This document shows, in pieces, positions 22,171-33,597 of a DNA stretch of 64,000 bases. The position numbers were made by a program, and so were the translations under genes. The notes beneath the pieces were generated by a model. The model saw nothing but the letters and a program-made list of their open reading frames with translations, searched no databases and was not told where the DNA came from. Positions within the stretch are counted from its first letter, which is position 1, and every line of letters starts with the position of its first letter. Source of the stretch: Gentiana macrophylla (Eukaryota; Streptophyta; Magnoliopsida; Gentianales; Gentianaceae); NCBI GenBank assembly GCA_026214975.1, contig JAOBSW010001236.1:62001-126000 (forward strand), in the 5' to 3' direction.

Positions 22171-22485
22171 TTATTGTATGGAGATGAGAGGGCCTTTAAG
22201 CAAGTTAATGGGATAGGTAGGAAAGGAAATGTTTGGTGCAATATAAATCAAGAATGTTCATGGAATAGAGAAGATGGGAGCAAGTATCTTATCGCCTTTT
22301 AGATGGAGGGTGAAAGATTGAGCTATCGTTAAATTTTGGAAGGTTACTTGGATGGAGGAAGATGCACTCATGAATTGTTTTCCGATACTTTTTTCCTTTG
22401 CGACGGATGATTTCTTGATTAAAGACCGTAGCAAAATGTGAGAGGAAAGTTGGGATTGGGAATGAGACATAAGGCGGACGGAAAT
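22171..22485. other. unassigned spacer
   Basis: No domain or repeat is recognisable. A minus-strand frame here runs into the neighbouring solo LTR and is not a gene. Confidence 0.3.
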
Positions 22486-22653
22486 TGTAACGCCTCTAGA
22501 CTCCGGGCCTGGTAGCGCTAAATTAGTCATAAATGATCTGGTCAACAGTTTATACAGTCGTCCTAGCTTGGTCTAACAGGGCTAACCCGAATTGACAAGA
22601 ACTTTTTGTCTCACAGTGATCATTCTATTATTTTACTGATGTGGGACTTTACA
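22486..22653 (-). repeat. solo TRIM LTR
   Basis: The same LTR family as 16662-17163, inverted. On the minus strand it starts TGTAAAGTCCCACATCAG and ends GGCGTTACA. It is flanked by GAAAT (22481-22485) and GAAAC (22654-22658), a 5-bp target duplication with one mismatch. No internal region or second LTR is present. Confidence 0.82.
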
Positions 22654-22689
22654 GAAACATGTGAACTTGTGGATCAATTGGCTTCTCTT

Positions 22690-23260
22690 CCAAACATTTT
22701 TCTCTCGACAATTCAATTTGACACTCTTCTTTGGTGTCTTAATAACTACGGAGCCTTCTCCGATGCGATTTAAAGAAATTCTTGCTCAGCTCCAACGGTA
22801 ACTCAGCCTAATTTGGCTAATCCCGTTCCTTTCCGATGGAATAATCTTATCCTACAGATGGTGAACATATGTACCTAGAAAGCGGGGTGGAACATACTTC
22901 CCACTCTTCTTAATTAATCTCGCGAAACGTTGTATCTATCTCAACACTCTCTTCTGCCATACGTGCTCTTCTGCCCATTTTCCGTCGAGATTTGGGAGAA
23001 GCTTTCAAGCTGGTGGCACAATCAATCTGTTCCTTTGTCGAATTGGGATAACTTTCAACACCTTTTTCCTTTCAAGGGAGAAACAAGCTAAGTTTTCCAA
23101 AATTTGGGACAATACTAAAAAGATTGTGTGTTGGAGTCTTTGGAAAAAAAAAAAGGAATAACCTTATCTATAACTCAAAGTCTGCTTTTGAAGTGAAATT
23201 CTATCTCTTAATTAGTTTTACTTGGATTAACGGTAGAAGTGAGGCTACATCAAATAAAAA
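22690..23260 (+). pseudogene. LINE fragment (zinc-binding RT tail)
   Basis: Frames here resemble the C-terminal zinc-binding region of plant LINE reverse transcriptases. Residues FCPFSVEIWEKLSSWW are near 22960-23010, and WSLWK followed by RNNLIYNSKSAFEV near 23130-23195. The pieces are in different frames and there is no RT core or poly(A) tail. The fragment ends about 260 bp before the UGT start. Confidence 0.55.
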
Positions 23261-23269
23261 GAACCAAAG

Positions 23270-23368
23270 AGTTTTGACAACTAGTATATGTTTTTTTTCT
23301 TTGAGAATAAAAAAAAAAAACATATAGTAGTTGTCAAAATTCTTTTGACAACTAGTATATGTTATTTT
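23270..23368. repeat. hairpin plus third repeat upstream of UGT
   Basis: An inverted repeat has arms at 23270-23298 (GTTTTGACAACTAGTATATG) and 23310-23341, separated by about 11 bases. A third, direct copy of the arm follows at once (23342-23368). It lies about 155 bp before the UGT start codon, where a promoter would be expected. It may be a tiny foldback element or a regulatory palindrome. Confidence 0.7.
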
Positions 23369-23522
23369 GAAATGGAGAATTCTTTGAAAAATATAAACCT
23401 ATCATTTTTCTTAGATTTAAACATTGAATCATCCGGCAATAACCAAGATTTACTTTCCACCTATAGACATATATAGAAGTGCTCATCCTTTTCAAAATGC
23501 ATTGCTAGCTTCAAATATTTCA

Positions 23523-24926
23523 ATGACAAAATCACATAGCATTTTGCTTTTTCCTTACTTGGCTAGAGGCCATATTATCCCTTTCATGGCATTAGCCCTA
23601 AAACTCGAAAAGGAGAAGCATTGTAACGTTACGATTGTGAATACGCCTCTTAACATCAAGAAACTCCGATCACAGATGCCGGATGAGTCCACCGTTCGTC
23701 TGATCGAATTACCATTCCATAGCGAAGATCACGGGCTCCCTCCTGGTAGTGAATGTACCGACACACTACCGGTCCATCTCATCGTTCGTCTCTGTGAAGC
23801 TACTAAATCACTCCAACCTGCATTCACTCGTCTATTGTCTGATCTTGTTCAAGAGAACGATCCGCCGCTTTGCATTATTTCTGACATGTTGTACGCGGGG
23901 TGGCCGGCCGAGGTTTCTCACAGTTTTGGGATATTTCATTCCATTTTCTTTACTAGTGGAGCTTATGGCATGGCGATTACTCACACATTCTGGATGAATC
24001 TTCCTCACTTGAGCTCTGAGGAAGACGAGGAGGAGGAGGACGAGAATTTCTCTCTTCCTGGTTTCCCTCAAGGGTATAGATTCAAGTTTCAAGATCTACC
24101 TCCTCTTTTGAAGCATGCAAAAGTAACTTTACCTTCAATATATGCAGCTTTTCAAGGTTGGTTGGAGACAGATGCATTATTATTCAACACAGTCGATGAG
24201 ATTGATGTTGTTGGTTTGAATTACTTCAGGCAACAATTTTCAGGTTATGTTGGATCAATAGGGCCTGTAATTTCATCTTCAAGGGGCACTTTATTAATCG
24301 AATCTTGTTGTATTGAATGGCTTGATTCAAAGCCACCAAAGACTGTCCTTTATGTGGCCTTTGGGTCTCAAAGCATGCCTTCTGCATCACAATCTATGGA
24401 ATTGGCCATGGCACTCGAGGCCAGTGGAGCAAACTTCATCTGGGCTGCTCGGCCACCGCCAGAAAAAAACGAGCAATGGTTGCCAAAAGGGTTTAGAGAA
24501 AGGATTCAAGAAAGTAAACAAGGGTTGTTGATGCTCGAATGGGCACCCCAACAAGAAATCCTATCCCACGTTTCTGTCGGTGCATTCTTGAGCCATTGTG
24601 GATGGAACTCGACCCTCGAAGCTCTCAGCAACGGTGTCCCGATCTTGTCGTGGCCGATGGAGTTTGAGCAACCCTTTAACGCCAAAATGATGGAGGAAGA
24701 ACTTGGAGCAGGGTTTAAGGTTGCCAATGGTGTGGAAGTTGCGGTAAAGCATGAAGAAATCGCAGACAAAATTAAGATGATAATTGGTGACACTGATCAA
24801 GGAAAGGCTATAAGAAACAAAGCTTATCAAGTGAAGGAAATATTGAACAAGGCTAATTGGGATCAAGAATTGGATAAGATTCTTGATGCTGCCATCCAGA
24901 AAAACAATGTCTCATTATATAATTAA
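23523..24926 (+). CDS. UDP-glycosyltransferase, UGT92A-like
   Basis: A family 1 glycosyltransferase of 467 residues, the usual length for plant UGTs, in one uninterrupted frame. Such enzymes move sugar from a UDP-sugar to small molecules in the cytosol. The catalytic histidine is H17 in LARGHIIPF and its partner aspartate is D121 in IISDMLYAGW. The 44-residue PSPG sugar-donor box spans W340-Q383 (WAPQQEILSH, then HCGWNS, then EFEQ). Its last residue is glutamine, which usually goes with UDP-glucose. FNTVDEIDVVGLNYF at 221-235 is like UGT92A proteins. An acidic run (EEDEEEEDE) at 166-174 is a loop insert. I chose the ATG at 23523; an in-frame ATG at 23424 would add 33 residues unlike any UGT. 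No intron is seen. The acceptor is unknown. A partial second copy lies at 35928-36391. Confidence 0.93.
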   Translation: MTKSHSILLFPYLARGHIIPFMALALKLEKEKHCNVTIVNTPLNIKKLRSQMPDESTVRLIELPFHSEDHGLPPGSECTDTLPVHLIVRLCEATKSLQPAFTRLLSDLVQENDPPLCIISDMLYAGWPAEVSHSFGIFHSIFFTSGAYGMAITHTFWMNLPHLSSEEDEEEEDENFSLPGFPQGYRFKFQDLPPLLKHAKVTLPSIYAAFQGWLETDALLFNTVDEIDVVGLNYFRQQFSGYVGSIGPVISSSRGTLLIESCCIEWLDSKPPKTVLYVAFGSQSMPSASQSMELAMALEASGANFIWAARPPPEKNEQWLPKGFRERIQESKQGLLMLEWAPQQEILSHVSVGAFLSHCGWNSTLEALSNGVPILSWPMEFEQPFNAKMMEEELGAGFKVANGVEVAVKHEEIADKIKMIIGDTDQGKAIRNKAYQVKEILNKANWDQELDKILDAAIQKNNVSLYN

Positions 24927-25260
24927 TACAAGATGATTGTACTGATCCGAAAACGAAGCGGTTGTGATAATAACGATGAACATACGTACGTTTGCACCGT
25001 TAGTTATGATGGGTCCTCGTCAGAATCAATAGATTCTACATCATGAACGTTTTCGCATATTAATTTGCTTTCCACTCATTAATCAAAGATATACAAGCGT
25101 GTAGTGAAACAATGTATTTGCCTCTATCATTTTACGTTTTGAAAAATAAAGTCTTAATTTGGAGCTAAAAACTCAATCTTACATGTAACGGCTAGGCTTT
25201 TATTAAAGGGGAACAAAACCAGTAAGATGCTTAGTAAATACAAAAACCGGCCCACACAAA
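24927..25260 (+). other. UGT 3' flank, duplicated downstream
   Basis: Non-coding DNA after the UGT stop. Parts recur after the second UGT copy (37419-37571 and 38126-38220), showing the duplicated segment extended at least 330 bp past the stop codon. It is joined at about 25260 to a Copia LTR. Confidence 0.75.
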
Positions 25261-25351
25261 CTGAGTTTAGTACTAAGCTGAGAAAAGTTAGCTGAGTAAT
25301 GTCAGCTGAGCAAAAGTGAGCTTTGAGCGTAAGTCACTTTAGCAGTATGAG

Positions 25352-26266
25352 TGTTGATATAAGAAATATAAGAAGACCTTCCTTAATGCCTATAGCTTTT
25401 AGAGAATCCAGTAAGTCATTGATCTTAACATGGTATCGGAACCAGAGGTCATGAGATCGAACCCTGGTTGGAACATTATTAAAAAAAAAATTGTGCAAGT
25501 GTTGGGAGAGATTGCCCACACTTGAGGAGGGTGTTGGGTAGATTGCCCACACTCTTGAAAAAAAAATTGTGCAAGTGTTGGATGATTGCCAACACTTGAG
25601 AAGTGTTGGGACAGATTGCCCACACTCTTAATGTATAAGAAATAAAGTAGCGCCTTTACTGACACCAATTGGTTTTAGTACAACGGTAAGCGCTTGATCT
25701 TAACATGGTATAAACATTATTATTTCCCCCATTTATATTGTGCACGTGATGCATTACTGACACCAATTGGTTTTAGTACAACGGTAAGCGCTTGATCTTA
25801 ACATGGTATAAACATTATTATTTCCCCCATTTATATTGTGCACGTGATGCATGTGTTGGGCCTCTTTGTTATTGGAGCCTAGTTTGCTCCGGCTGCCTAA
25901 TTGGCTTAGCCTTATATAGCCCACACTTGAGGGAGTGTTGATATAAGAAATATAAGTAGCGCTTTCCTTAATGTGCCTATAGCTTTTAAGAGAATCTGTA
26001 AGCGCTTGATCTTTAACATGGTATCGGAGCCAGAGGTCTCGAGTTCGAACTGGCTATAAACATTATTATTTCCCCATTTATATTGTGCACGTGATGCATG
26101 TGTTGGGCCTCTTTGTTATTGGAGCCTAGTTTGCTCCGGCTGCCTAATTGGCTTAGCCTTGTTATAGGCCCACACTTGAGGGGGAGTGTTGATATAAGAA
26201 ATATAGTAGCACCTTCCTTAACAGCTATAGCTTTTAGGAGAACTGGTAAGCGCTTGATCTTTAACA
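25352..26266 (+). mobile_element. tandem TRIM array
   Basis: Three LTRs of 79-83 bp (25352-25430, 25936-26018, 26187-26266) begin TGTTGATATAAGAAATATA and end TTAACA. The first two are followed by the primer site TGGTATCGGA(A/G)CC. One intact unit is 25936-26266: LTR, primer site, 168-bp interior, GAGGGGGAG tract, LTR. The left part is scrambled and contains two further LTR 3' ends within a tandem duplication. There is no coding capacity. Confidence 0.8.
25656..25851. repeat. 98-bp perfect tandem duplication in TRIM
   Basis: The block starting TTACTGACACCAATTGG occurs twice back to back (25656-25753 and 25754-25851) with no difference that I can see. It spans the LTR end and the start of the TRIM interior. 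Confidence 0.88.
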
Positions 26267-26937
26267 GTGAGCTTTGGGCAGAAGTCAGTTTTGCCAGAAT
26301 ATCAGCTTTACCAGAAGTCAGCTTTGGAAAGTCAGCTTTAGCTGAAGTCAGCATTGGGAAAGTCAGTTTTGGGCAAATCTCAGTTTGGACAAATGTCAGC
26401 ATGGTTACATTCTGGTGGATAACAGCTGGAGCTAGGGTCCACATCTGGGGTATTTTAGTCATTTTGCTAGTATGTCTTTATTGCGGCTAGGTCTAGTTTT
26501 TGTGGCTATAAATACACATCTGTTGTAACCTACAACATTTGTAGAAACAGCAAGAAGCAGAGCAATTGCTTTAGGCAATTGCAGAGTCTGTAAAATCTCC
26601 AGTGATAATATATTCTCCTCTTTCTGCCCGTGGAGTAGTCGGCATTTGCCGGAAACCACGTTAAATCCTGTGTTATTGTTCTTGTGTGATTTATGTTTTC
26701 TTGTTTGCATCTTGATTATTGCAATCCGTTTTTGATCCCTGATGGTCCTAAATTCTAACAAATTGGTATTTGAGCGTCCAGGTTATTATCAGGGAGTCTG
26801 AGATTCTGTTTTGGAATCATTTGTTTGAACAAAATTTTATCTTCACCAAGACCTTCACCGGTGCTCGGATTTTGTGATAAAAGTTCGTTCTTTGGCAAGA
26901 TCAAGATGTCAGGTTAAATGTGTAGATTGATAAATTC

Positions 26938-27585
26938 ATAGGAAGGAACAATTTCAACTGCGGGCAAATCAAGATGCGTGCTCTGTTGAAGAAACTGGGG
27001 CTCTGGGCTCAGTTGTCAAAGACGATGGCTGCCGGAAACGCTGAGATGGCCGATCTGGAGGAGAAAGCACATTCAATGATCTTGTTGTGCTTGTCTGATG
27101 ATGTTATCACTGAAGTTGCTGAAGAAGATTCAACAGCAGGGCTGTGGCTGAAGCTTGAGAGTCTGTATATGACAAAGTCATTGACCAACAAGTTTCTTAT
27201 GAAGCAACATCTGTTCAGTTTAAAGATGCATGAAGGAATGCCTCTCAGAGATCACCTTGAAAAGCTGAACACAATATTGCTTAATTTAAGGATTATTGGC
27301 GTTAAGATCGAAGATGAGGATGCAGCTCTAATTTTGTTGGTATCATTGCCAGCATCATATGAGAATTTTATGCAGTCATTTGTTGTTAGGAGAGACACAG
27401 TGTCATTGGAGGATGTTAGAGCATCTCTCCATAATCGAGAGCTGAGGCGTAATTCAACTTGCACAGGGACAGACAATCGGGCTATTGGTTTAATTGCTAG
27501 TAGCAGTTGCAAAGGGAATGGAAGTCCTGGAAAGAAGACATTCAAGAAGGGTGATTCCAAAGATCCTAATGCAAATCTGGTTTAA
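26938..27585 (+). pseudogene. Copia Gag fragment
   Basis: Gag of the same family as 14736-13919. Residues DKFIGRNNFN are followed by KMRALLKKLG, then MTKSLTNKFLMKQHLFSLKM and LVSLPASYENFMQSF. The frame lacks a good start: TAG at about 26922-26924 precedes it. It ends TAA after the basic stretch, before the zinc knuckle. The primer site TGGTATTTGAGCGTCCAGG is at 26764-26782. No protease or pol follows. Confidence 0.82.
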
Positions 27586-28340
27586 ATCTGAATCGGGAGT
27601 GTTGACAAGCAGGTGGAGCTTCAGGTCCATACTCACCGAAGTGAGTTTAACTCGGTGAGAACAATGACACTAATCGGCACTTAGTTGTGCATCTGAACCT
27701 GAAGAATCAAGAGCTGGATCTGAGTGGAGCCAAAAATCTAGGATTGGCTGAGTGAGGCTCAGCTGATCTAGTACAAGCTGAGTGAAAGTCAGTTTTGTAG
27801 AGTAGAGTGTTCAAGTCTGGGAAGTAAGCTGAATAAAGGGTCAGCTGAGTCCATCTGTCAGTGGAGTGACGTCTACTGAGTCTGTTGAACATGTCTACAC
27901 TGGTTCTACATCTGTGTCTAGAAGCCTCAACTGAGTGAAGTCAGTTGAGTAAGACAAATCTGATATGTTTGGTTGACTGAAGTCAGCTAAGCATCGGGTG
28001 AACATGTCTGAGGTAGAGTTCTCATCTGGAGTTAAGTCTCGTCTGGAGAAGTCTAACTTGGAGTCAATTGTGTTCACATCCGGTCAGCTCATAATCTGAA
28101 ACTGAATATGCAATCTGTTTGATTGAAGTTGAATCTGAAGAACTCAGCTGAGTGTGCTCAACTGAGGTGATTACATGGTAGTCACATCTTGTCTGGTGAT
28201 CAAGTTGATCACATCTGTTCTCAACTCAATCAAGTCTGAAGAAGAGGAGGAATCCGGTACATTACATCTAGCATTAAAGAATGCATCTGGTACTGTACAT
28301 CTGGTTATACATCATTTGCAACATACATTTATAAATTAAA
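27586..28340 (+). repeat. GTCAGCTGAGT-rich repeat tract, possible truncated 3' LTR
   Basis: A purine-rich GAATCGGGAG at 27590-27599 is followed by TGTTGACAAGCAGG, which could be a polypurine tract and LTR start. The next 700 bp is full of imperfect AGCTGAGTGAAGTCAG and ACATCTG words like those in the upstream LTR. No coding content is visible. Confidence 0.45.
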
Positions 28341-29400
28341 GTGGTGTGTGACTTCATGAACTAGGTGATCGAGCTAATTCACGCATTACGAACAAGTTTT
28401 AAGACATGAATTCATCGATATAACAATAATTAAACACTACCCATTCCCAAACACATCAACTAGAGGGGGATTTCTTCAACTTTCACATGATTTGACTATG
28501 TAGTATATTAGCTACTCATTACAAAGAATGAAATAACAATCAAAACAAGGATTAAAGCCATAAAAGAGATAGAGACGAGAATTAATTACCAAAAAATGCA
28601 GGGAGTTGAGGTTTACATCAATCTTCATCCACAACCATGTCACTTGAGGGAGAAGAAGAACACAAAATGCAAAATGCAAGATAGTTAAGCAAGAATCTAA
28701 GCTAGATTATGTTAAATTTAAGTAGTAAATAGTGTAGGAATGAATCTAAGGGTGAAGGAGAAGAAGAGAATGGGGCAGGGGAGAATGAGAAATCTACAGC
28801 CAAATCCCGTTTTTAAAATGAATGACGCATAACGAGCCGAGCTGTCTGAAGTTCGGCTCGACAGATGGTTTGGCACTATAATATCTTCAGTAAATTGTTC
28901 ATAACTTTACTTGTAGACCTCCGATTTTAGTGATTCAAAATGCGTTGAAAATCTCATGCAATTGGATACAACTTGAATGAAGACCACAAGTCCAGAAAAT
29001 GCTTGTATCTTGGATCAAATCACAGATTAAGTGAATGTATGGTGAAAGCACCAACCAGTTTTGATCCGTTTCCATTCCCGGGCTTCGGTTATGCTTCTCT
29101 AAACTTCACGCCTTGTCTTCCAGGCTCATAACTCACCTAGATCCTGCATCACAATATTCAAACACATACCGAGCATAACTCCGTATGATAACTAGGGCTC
29201 GAAAAGAGTCAAAATACCATAAAATGGTGAGGTTTTCCATCTATTTGACGGTTCACCTCAAAGTGAGTGTGCAATGAATTTTGCCCTATAAATGGTCTAA
29301 AACTACCCAATACAAGCCAAATATGTCATAAATGGGGGTTAAAACATGCACCGAAGCATAGTAAAGTTGACTCTCATCATGTGACCCGATAGATTTCCGA
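28341..29400 (-). repeat. probable LTR-retrotransposon DNA (minus strand)
   Basis: Non-coding. The stretch 28895-28990 resembles the Athila LTR at 53185-53270 (CATAACTTNACTT...CTCCGA...GATTCA...ATGCGTTG), suggesting a distant Gypsy LTR. No LTR ends are visible. Confidence 0.35.
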
Positions 29401-30360
29401 ATATGTTGGCCGTAGGCACAAAGTGCATTAACTAAAATACCCCTCATACCTAACGATCATGTATAGCGTCTAGCAACACGTCCACGATCCCCAATCATCG
29501 GAAGAGTCAAGTGCTATGACTGCAACCTTTCATGTGAAATGGTTACCGTGTAAATACAATCCTATTGCAGTAATAATATCAATACGGTCGTATCTCTAGT
29601 GTCAATACATTAACGACCGTATCTTATAATCCAAATATCATACTCTCTTAAAGTAACTCATTTACTCCTACTTTGCAAAGATTCACGAGAGTAAGATAAT
29701 CCTTATAAGAAGGCCATTTCATATATTTACTATATTCATAGGATACGCGATTTCCGGACGAGCAACATGAATCCTATGCATGCTTCAATATCACACCCAA
29801 TCACTACCGCATGATCGCCCCATGGCTAGGGGAAACCTCAATAGTGTCAAAGCATGACAATCCACACCGTGATGTCATGAAGACTCTGGTCTTAGCATAA
29901 TTACACAACCGCCACATAGTGCGACACTTAATAAAGTAAGTGGGTCAGTCTAACGTATGCATTCTCTAATACATGTCCACGTATAGTCTAAGTGTCTTTA
30001 CACTTTGATAGACGAGATCTATCTCTACCTTCAATAAGATAGAAGACATCAAATACGTGCTAGTCTAATCGTAATATCAATGTCCCTTTTAATAGTACAT
30101 GCGACAAGAGACATTTAAGTATCAAACCTTTTAAAGTGAGTCGAGATCTCATCAACCATAATCACTTTTATGATTTCTCTTTCACAGTGTGACATTAAGG
30201 ACGTTACAAAAAAACAATATCATAATTGGTTCGTTAAACGAACAAATATAATATTATGTAAAGCTATTGAATATATGTATAAACATAAAGAAACAGTAGA
30301 AATGATCCTACCCGGTCAGATCCGTTCCAACCCGATTGGATTTAGGACATAATTTCAACA
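29401..30360 (-). repeat. Copia LTR (minus strand)
   Basis: On the minus strand it starts TGTTGAAATTATGTCCTAAA at 30360, just after a GTGGGAGAT polypurine tract. The body is homologous to the plus-strand copy at 19213-20060. Its far end is not defined. Confidence 0.68.
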
Positions 30361-31640
30361 ATCTCCCACTTGGCCTAATACCAATCACTCGTATACACAT
30401 GACCAAGTTGATATACAAGAATCTCATGCAATACTCGCAACCAACCCTAAGTATAAACGGATCACTGTCCGTGGGGACTCAGACTATCTTCACATCATGC
30501 TCTAAATGATCAAGTCAGATGGAACCGCCTCAACACACACATGAATCTCTGACGAGACCCTGGTCCTTGCTTCAAACAATGAATCCACTTACTATATAAG
30601 CTATATAGAAAAGGTGGAAGAACCATACAAGGTTCAGGATTGAACCTCTTAGATCCATGTACTGCTCCCGCTGAGCCTTTAGTGCAATAATATGTTTTGG
30701 CCCAGTTGTAGAACCTACAGTGATCTCTAGCTAAGAACATTTCTAGCTCACCGTATCACTTAATCAAAGTGACTGCAAACTCATACTGTAGCTTCCACTG
30801 TCTTCACAAGACCCAGGTTGTACATCTGTATATCTACGTTTATTCAATTCCAAATTTCAATAAACTAGGAATCCATCCTTAACACTTTTAAGGATATTCT
30901 CGACATCTACCAGAATCACTTTCATACTTATTCATGACTCCTCATACTGTATAAACACCTGGTACAACTCTTATGATATGGCTCCTATTGCAGCAGCAAA
31001 GGGAACCTTCCATAAGAATCATCTTTCTCCTTATCTTCAGGACTGACGTCCTGTCATAGATAGATCCCAAGAATACTGGCTAGCAGTATCTCTAGATATT
31101 ATCTATGCTAAACTCTTTTAGCATCGCATCTATAAGGGTGAACTGTGATGATCAAGAAGTATCCAAATCTATCACTATAAATTCTTATTTCTAAAATAAG
31201 AACTACTACTTCCAAGATCTTTCGAAAAGACCTTGAACTACCAAACATTAATTGACTGTAACTTGGGGCGATGATTCCGAGAATGATATTCAATACCTTG
31301 CTCAAAAAAACTATAACACTCCCACTAACCCTTTTGCACATTAGGCATATCTTTCTTCTTAATAGAATCAAACTCTTTTGATCTATCAAAGCAAAGAACT
31401 TATATAGATGAACTTGTTTGAGTCCATAAATGGATCTCATAAGCTTACACATCACGTTATCGTCTATGAACATCAAGTCATTGGTCCAACGTTTTCAACA
31501 CTATCATATAGCCAAGATACGTAGCTACAACAAGCACTATCTGAATAGATTTAAGCATAGCTGATAGCATAAAAGTAATTACAAGGCTTTGACCTCGTAG
31601 CCTTTAGCCATCAACATAGTAAATAGTTCCTTCTAAGGTG
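30361..31640 (-). pseudogene. degraded Copia pol 3' half (minus strand)
   Basis: Directly upstream (in element sense) of the LTR at 30360. A reverse transcriptase trace at 31476-31108 reads VMCKLMRSIYGLKQ. The RNase H region is only faintly readable near 30740-30510. Stops and shifts interrupt it every 50-100 bases. Confidence 0.55.
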
Positions 31641-32370
31641 AATATCTTTAAATCGAAAGCTAGCCGTTCAATGTCGTCTCTCAACTCTCTCAAATCTGTC
31701 GTGAAGAGGAATAAGGCTCTCTAGCCTTTTTTGCACAACTTGTTCCTTAGCTTTGGAGGATGAGATCCACTTGTTCTTATGTTCCCCCTTCCTTTCTAAG
31801 ATTTTGGACAAGATTTCCGCATGGCGGCGGTCTCCGGTTAATACATCTTTGGAATGAGGACCTTTTCTTCAACATGTCTTAAAGAATGTGAACAAAAAAG
31901 CTATCAAAGGTTTGGGATGCTAGTTTGCTACCATAAAATCCATGTGTTGGTGCCTATAGTAAAGAAGCAATAATCTTACTTTTAATTTCAGGTCAGTTTC
32001 GGATGAGAACGTATTTTAGGAAATTCAAACTCTTAGTTTCTCCTAGATTGATTGGCCTTAGAAATGATAAAATTCCCTCAATTTGGAATGATTGAAAAGA
32101 TTTCCCTCTGAGTAGTTATAGCTAGGCAGTTGATATATGTTGTGTTGTTCTGTGTTACAGTGCTTGGTCATAAATTATTCTTTTTGTGTTCGGAGTACTG
32201 GATACCTATTTGAGACTATTGTATGTTTAATGTAACTTTTTTCTTAAAAAATTTGCTTATCTATTAACTTAATAGATAAGGTCTATATAATATTATTCGC
32301 TGTTGTTAAATAAATAAATAAATAAAACAATGTATATGTGTGTATATATGCGCATAAATTATGCTTAATG
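31641..32370. other. unassigned, with a LINE-like tail
   Basis: No gene. At 32160-32330 a stretch ending TAGATAAGGTCTATATAATA and (TAAA)n resembles the LINE 3' tail at 16280-16335. Confidence 0.3.
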
Positions 32371-32374
32371 AAGA

Positions 32375-32463
32375 CATGCAGTGCATCGATGCAGTGGTGA
32401 AGCTAGAGTATAACGTCTCATGGAGACTAGTTTTCGAATCCCGTTAGGGGCAGAAAAAAAAAT
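32375..32463 (+). mobile_element. possible tRNA-derived SINE
   Basis: GCAGTGGTGAAG resembles an A box and TTTTCGAATCCCG a B box of RNA polymerase III promoters, about 40 bp apart, followed by a run of A. It is short and only this copy is seen. Confidence 0.35.
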
Positions 32464-32593
32464 TTATGCTTAATGAATTTAAGTAAAACAAGTATGATAA
32501 AGCTTTCAGACATACCAAGCATGGTAAGCATGAAGATAATACGGTTTCTAAGCTTAGCCATCCTCTTAATTGTCCTCTAAAAAATAATCATAT

Positions 32594-32758
32594 GAGTAAT
32601 GATAGAAGACAACAAAAATTACACAAATCGGATCTGTGCGTGATCTCCCACCCTTGATTTTGAAGGGTCCACATCACAATCAATTAACACTCATCAAAAT
32701 CGAGGATGGGAGATCGTACAAGATCCGTGTGAATTTTTTTTTGCATCTATCATTACTC
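32594..32758. mobile_element. foldback MITE, copy 1
   Basis: Inverted arms of about 70 bp begin GAGTAATGATAG and end CTATCATTACTC. The centre is CCACATCACAATCAATTAAC. It has no coding content. Confidence 0.85.
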
Positions 32759-33068
32759 TTTAAATTGGAAAGGAACAAGTACTTTAGAGTTAAATTTGTA
32801 TGGCAAAGTGACCTTAAAATTAAATTAAGATACTTGTGTGAATGTACTATCACCTCAAACAGGGAAGAAGATACCTAAGTTTAAGTTATGTTTGAATTAA
32901 GAAAATATTTCATATAAAATCTAATTTCAGTACCTTATATTTTTACGATTAATGATGTATATAGTTTTCGATTTTGATATCTACGGTTTGCGTACGCACG
33001 TCAATTACCACATGGGTCTACATCTAAAGCATTTTCCTATCACTTTAATTCAAACAATATAAAATTAT

Positions 33069-33412
33069 GAGTAATGATAGAGGCACAACAAAAATTACAC
33101 AACGGATGTCACAACATGATCTCTCATCCTTGATTTTGATGAGTGTTAATTGATTGTGATGTGGACCCTTCAAAATCAAGGGTGGGAGATCATGTTGTGG
33201 CATCCGTTGTGTAATTTTTGTTGTGCCTCTATCATATGAGTGTTAATTGATTGTGATGTGGACCATACAAAATCAAGGGTGAGAGATCATGTTGTGGCAT
33301 CCGTTGTGTAATTTTTATTGTGCCTCCATCATTACTCCTCATCAAAATCAAGGATGGGAGATCATGTTGTGGCATCCGTTGTATAATTTTTGTTCTTTCC
33401 CTATCATTACTC
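33069..33412. mobile_element. foldback MITE, copies 2 and 3 in tandem
   Basis: Copy 2 (33069-33235) is an almost complete hairpin with arms GAGGCACAACAAAAATTACA and its complement. Copy 3 (33236-33412) is built of right-arm repeats: the block from GATCATGTTGTGGCATCCG to TCATTACTC occurs twice more. Confidence 0.82.
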
Positions 33413-33597
33413 TAATCAAGTATAATATATACTGGAATTACATGTGTTAATGACATCAATTTGGCCTGCTGACCATGTGCGGTATAATATAATTTGAAAT
33501 AATATACGTACGCATGTTAAATTCGTTTAAACGTAAAATATACACGTTTTAAATTAAATAAACAGTATTACAAGTGTTAAACTACATAATAATTTTA

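Larger units (their letters stand above)
25261..26760 (+). repeat. Copia LTR with nested TRIM array
   Basis: LTR sequence at 25261-25351 and 26267-26760, of the same family as 14837-15357. It is rich in GTCAGCT and AGCTGAG words, has a GGCTATAAATACA box at about 26502-26514, and ends TTCTAACA at 26760. A primer binding site follows at 26764. The left end was lost at the junction with the UGT flank. The TRIM array at 25352-26266 sits within it; the flanks ATGAG and GTGAG suggest a 5-bp target duplication. Confidence 0.65.

Noticed and set aside
23424..23522. Earlier in-frame UGT start, adding 33 residues
   Set aside because: The extra residues resemble no UGT N-terminus; the downstream ATG places the catalytic histidine at residue 17 as expected.
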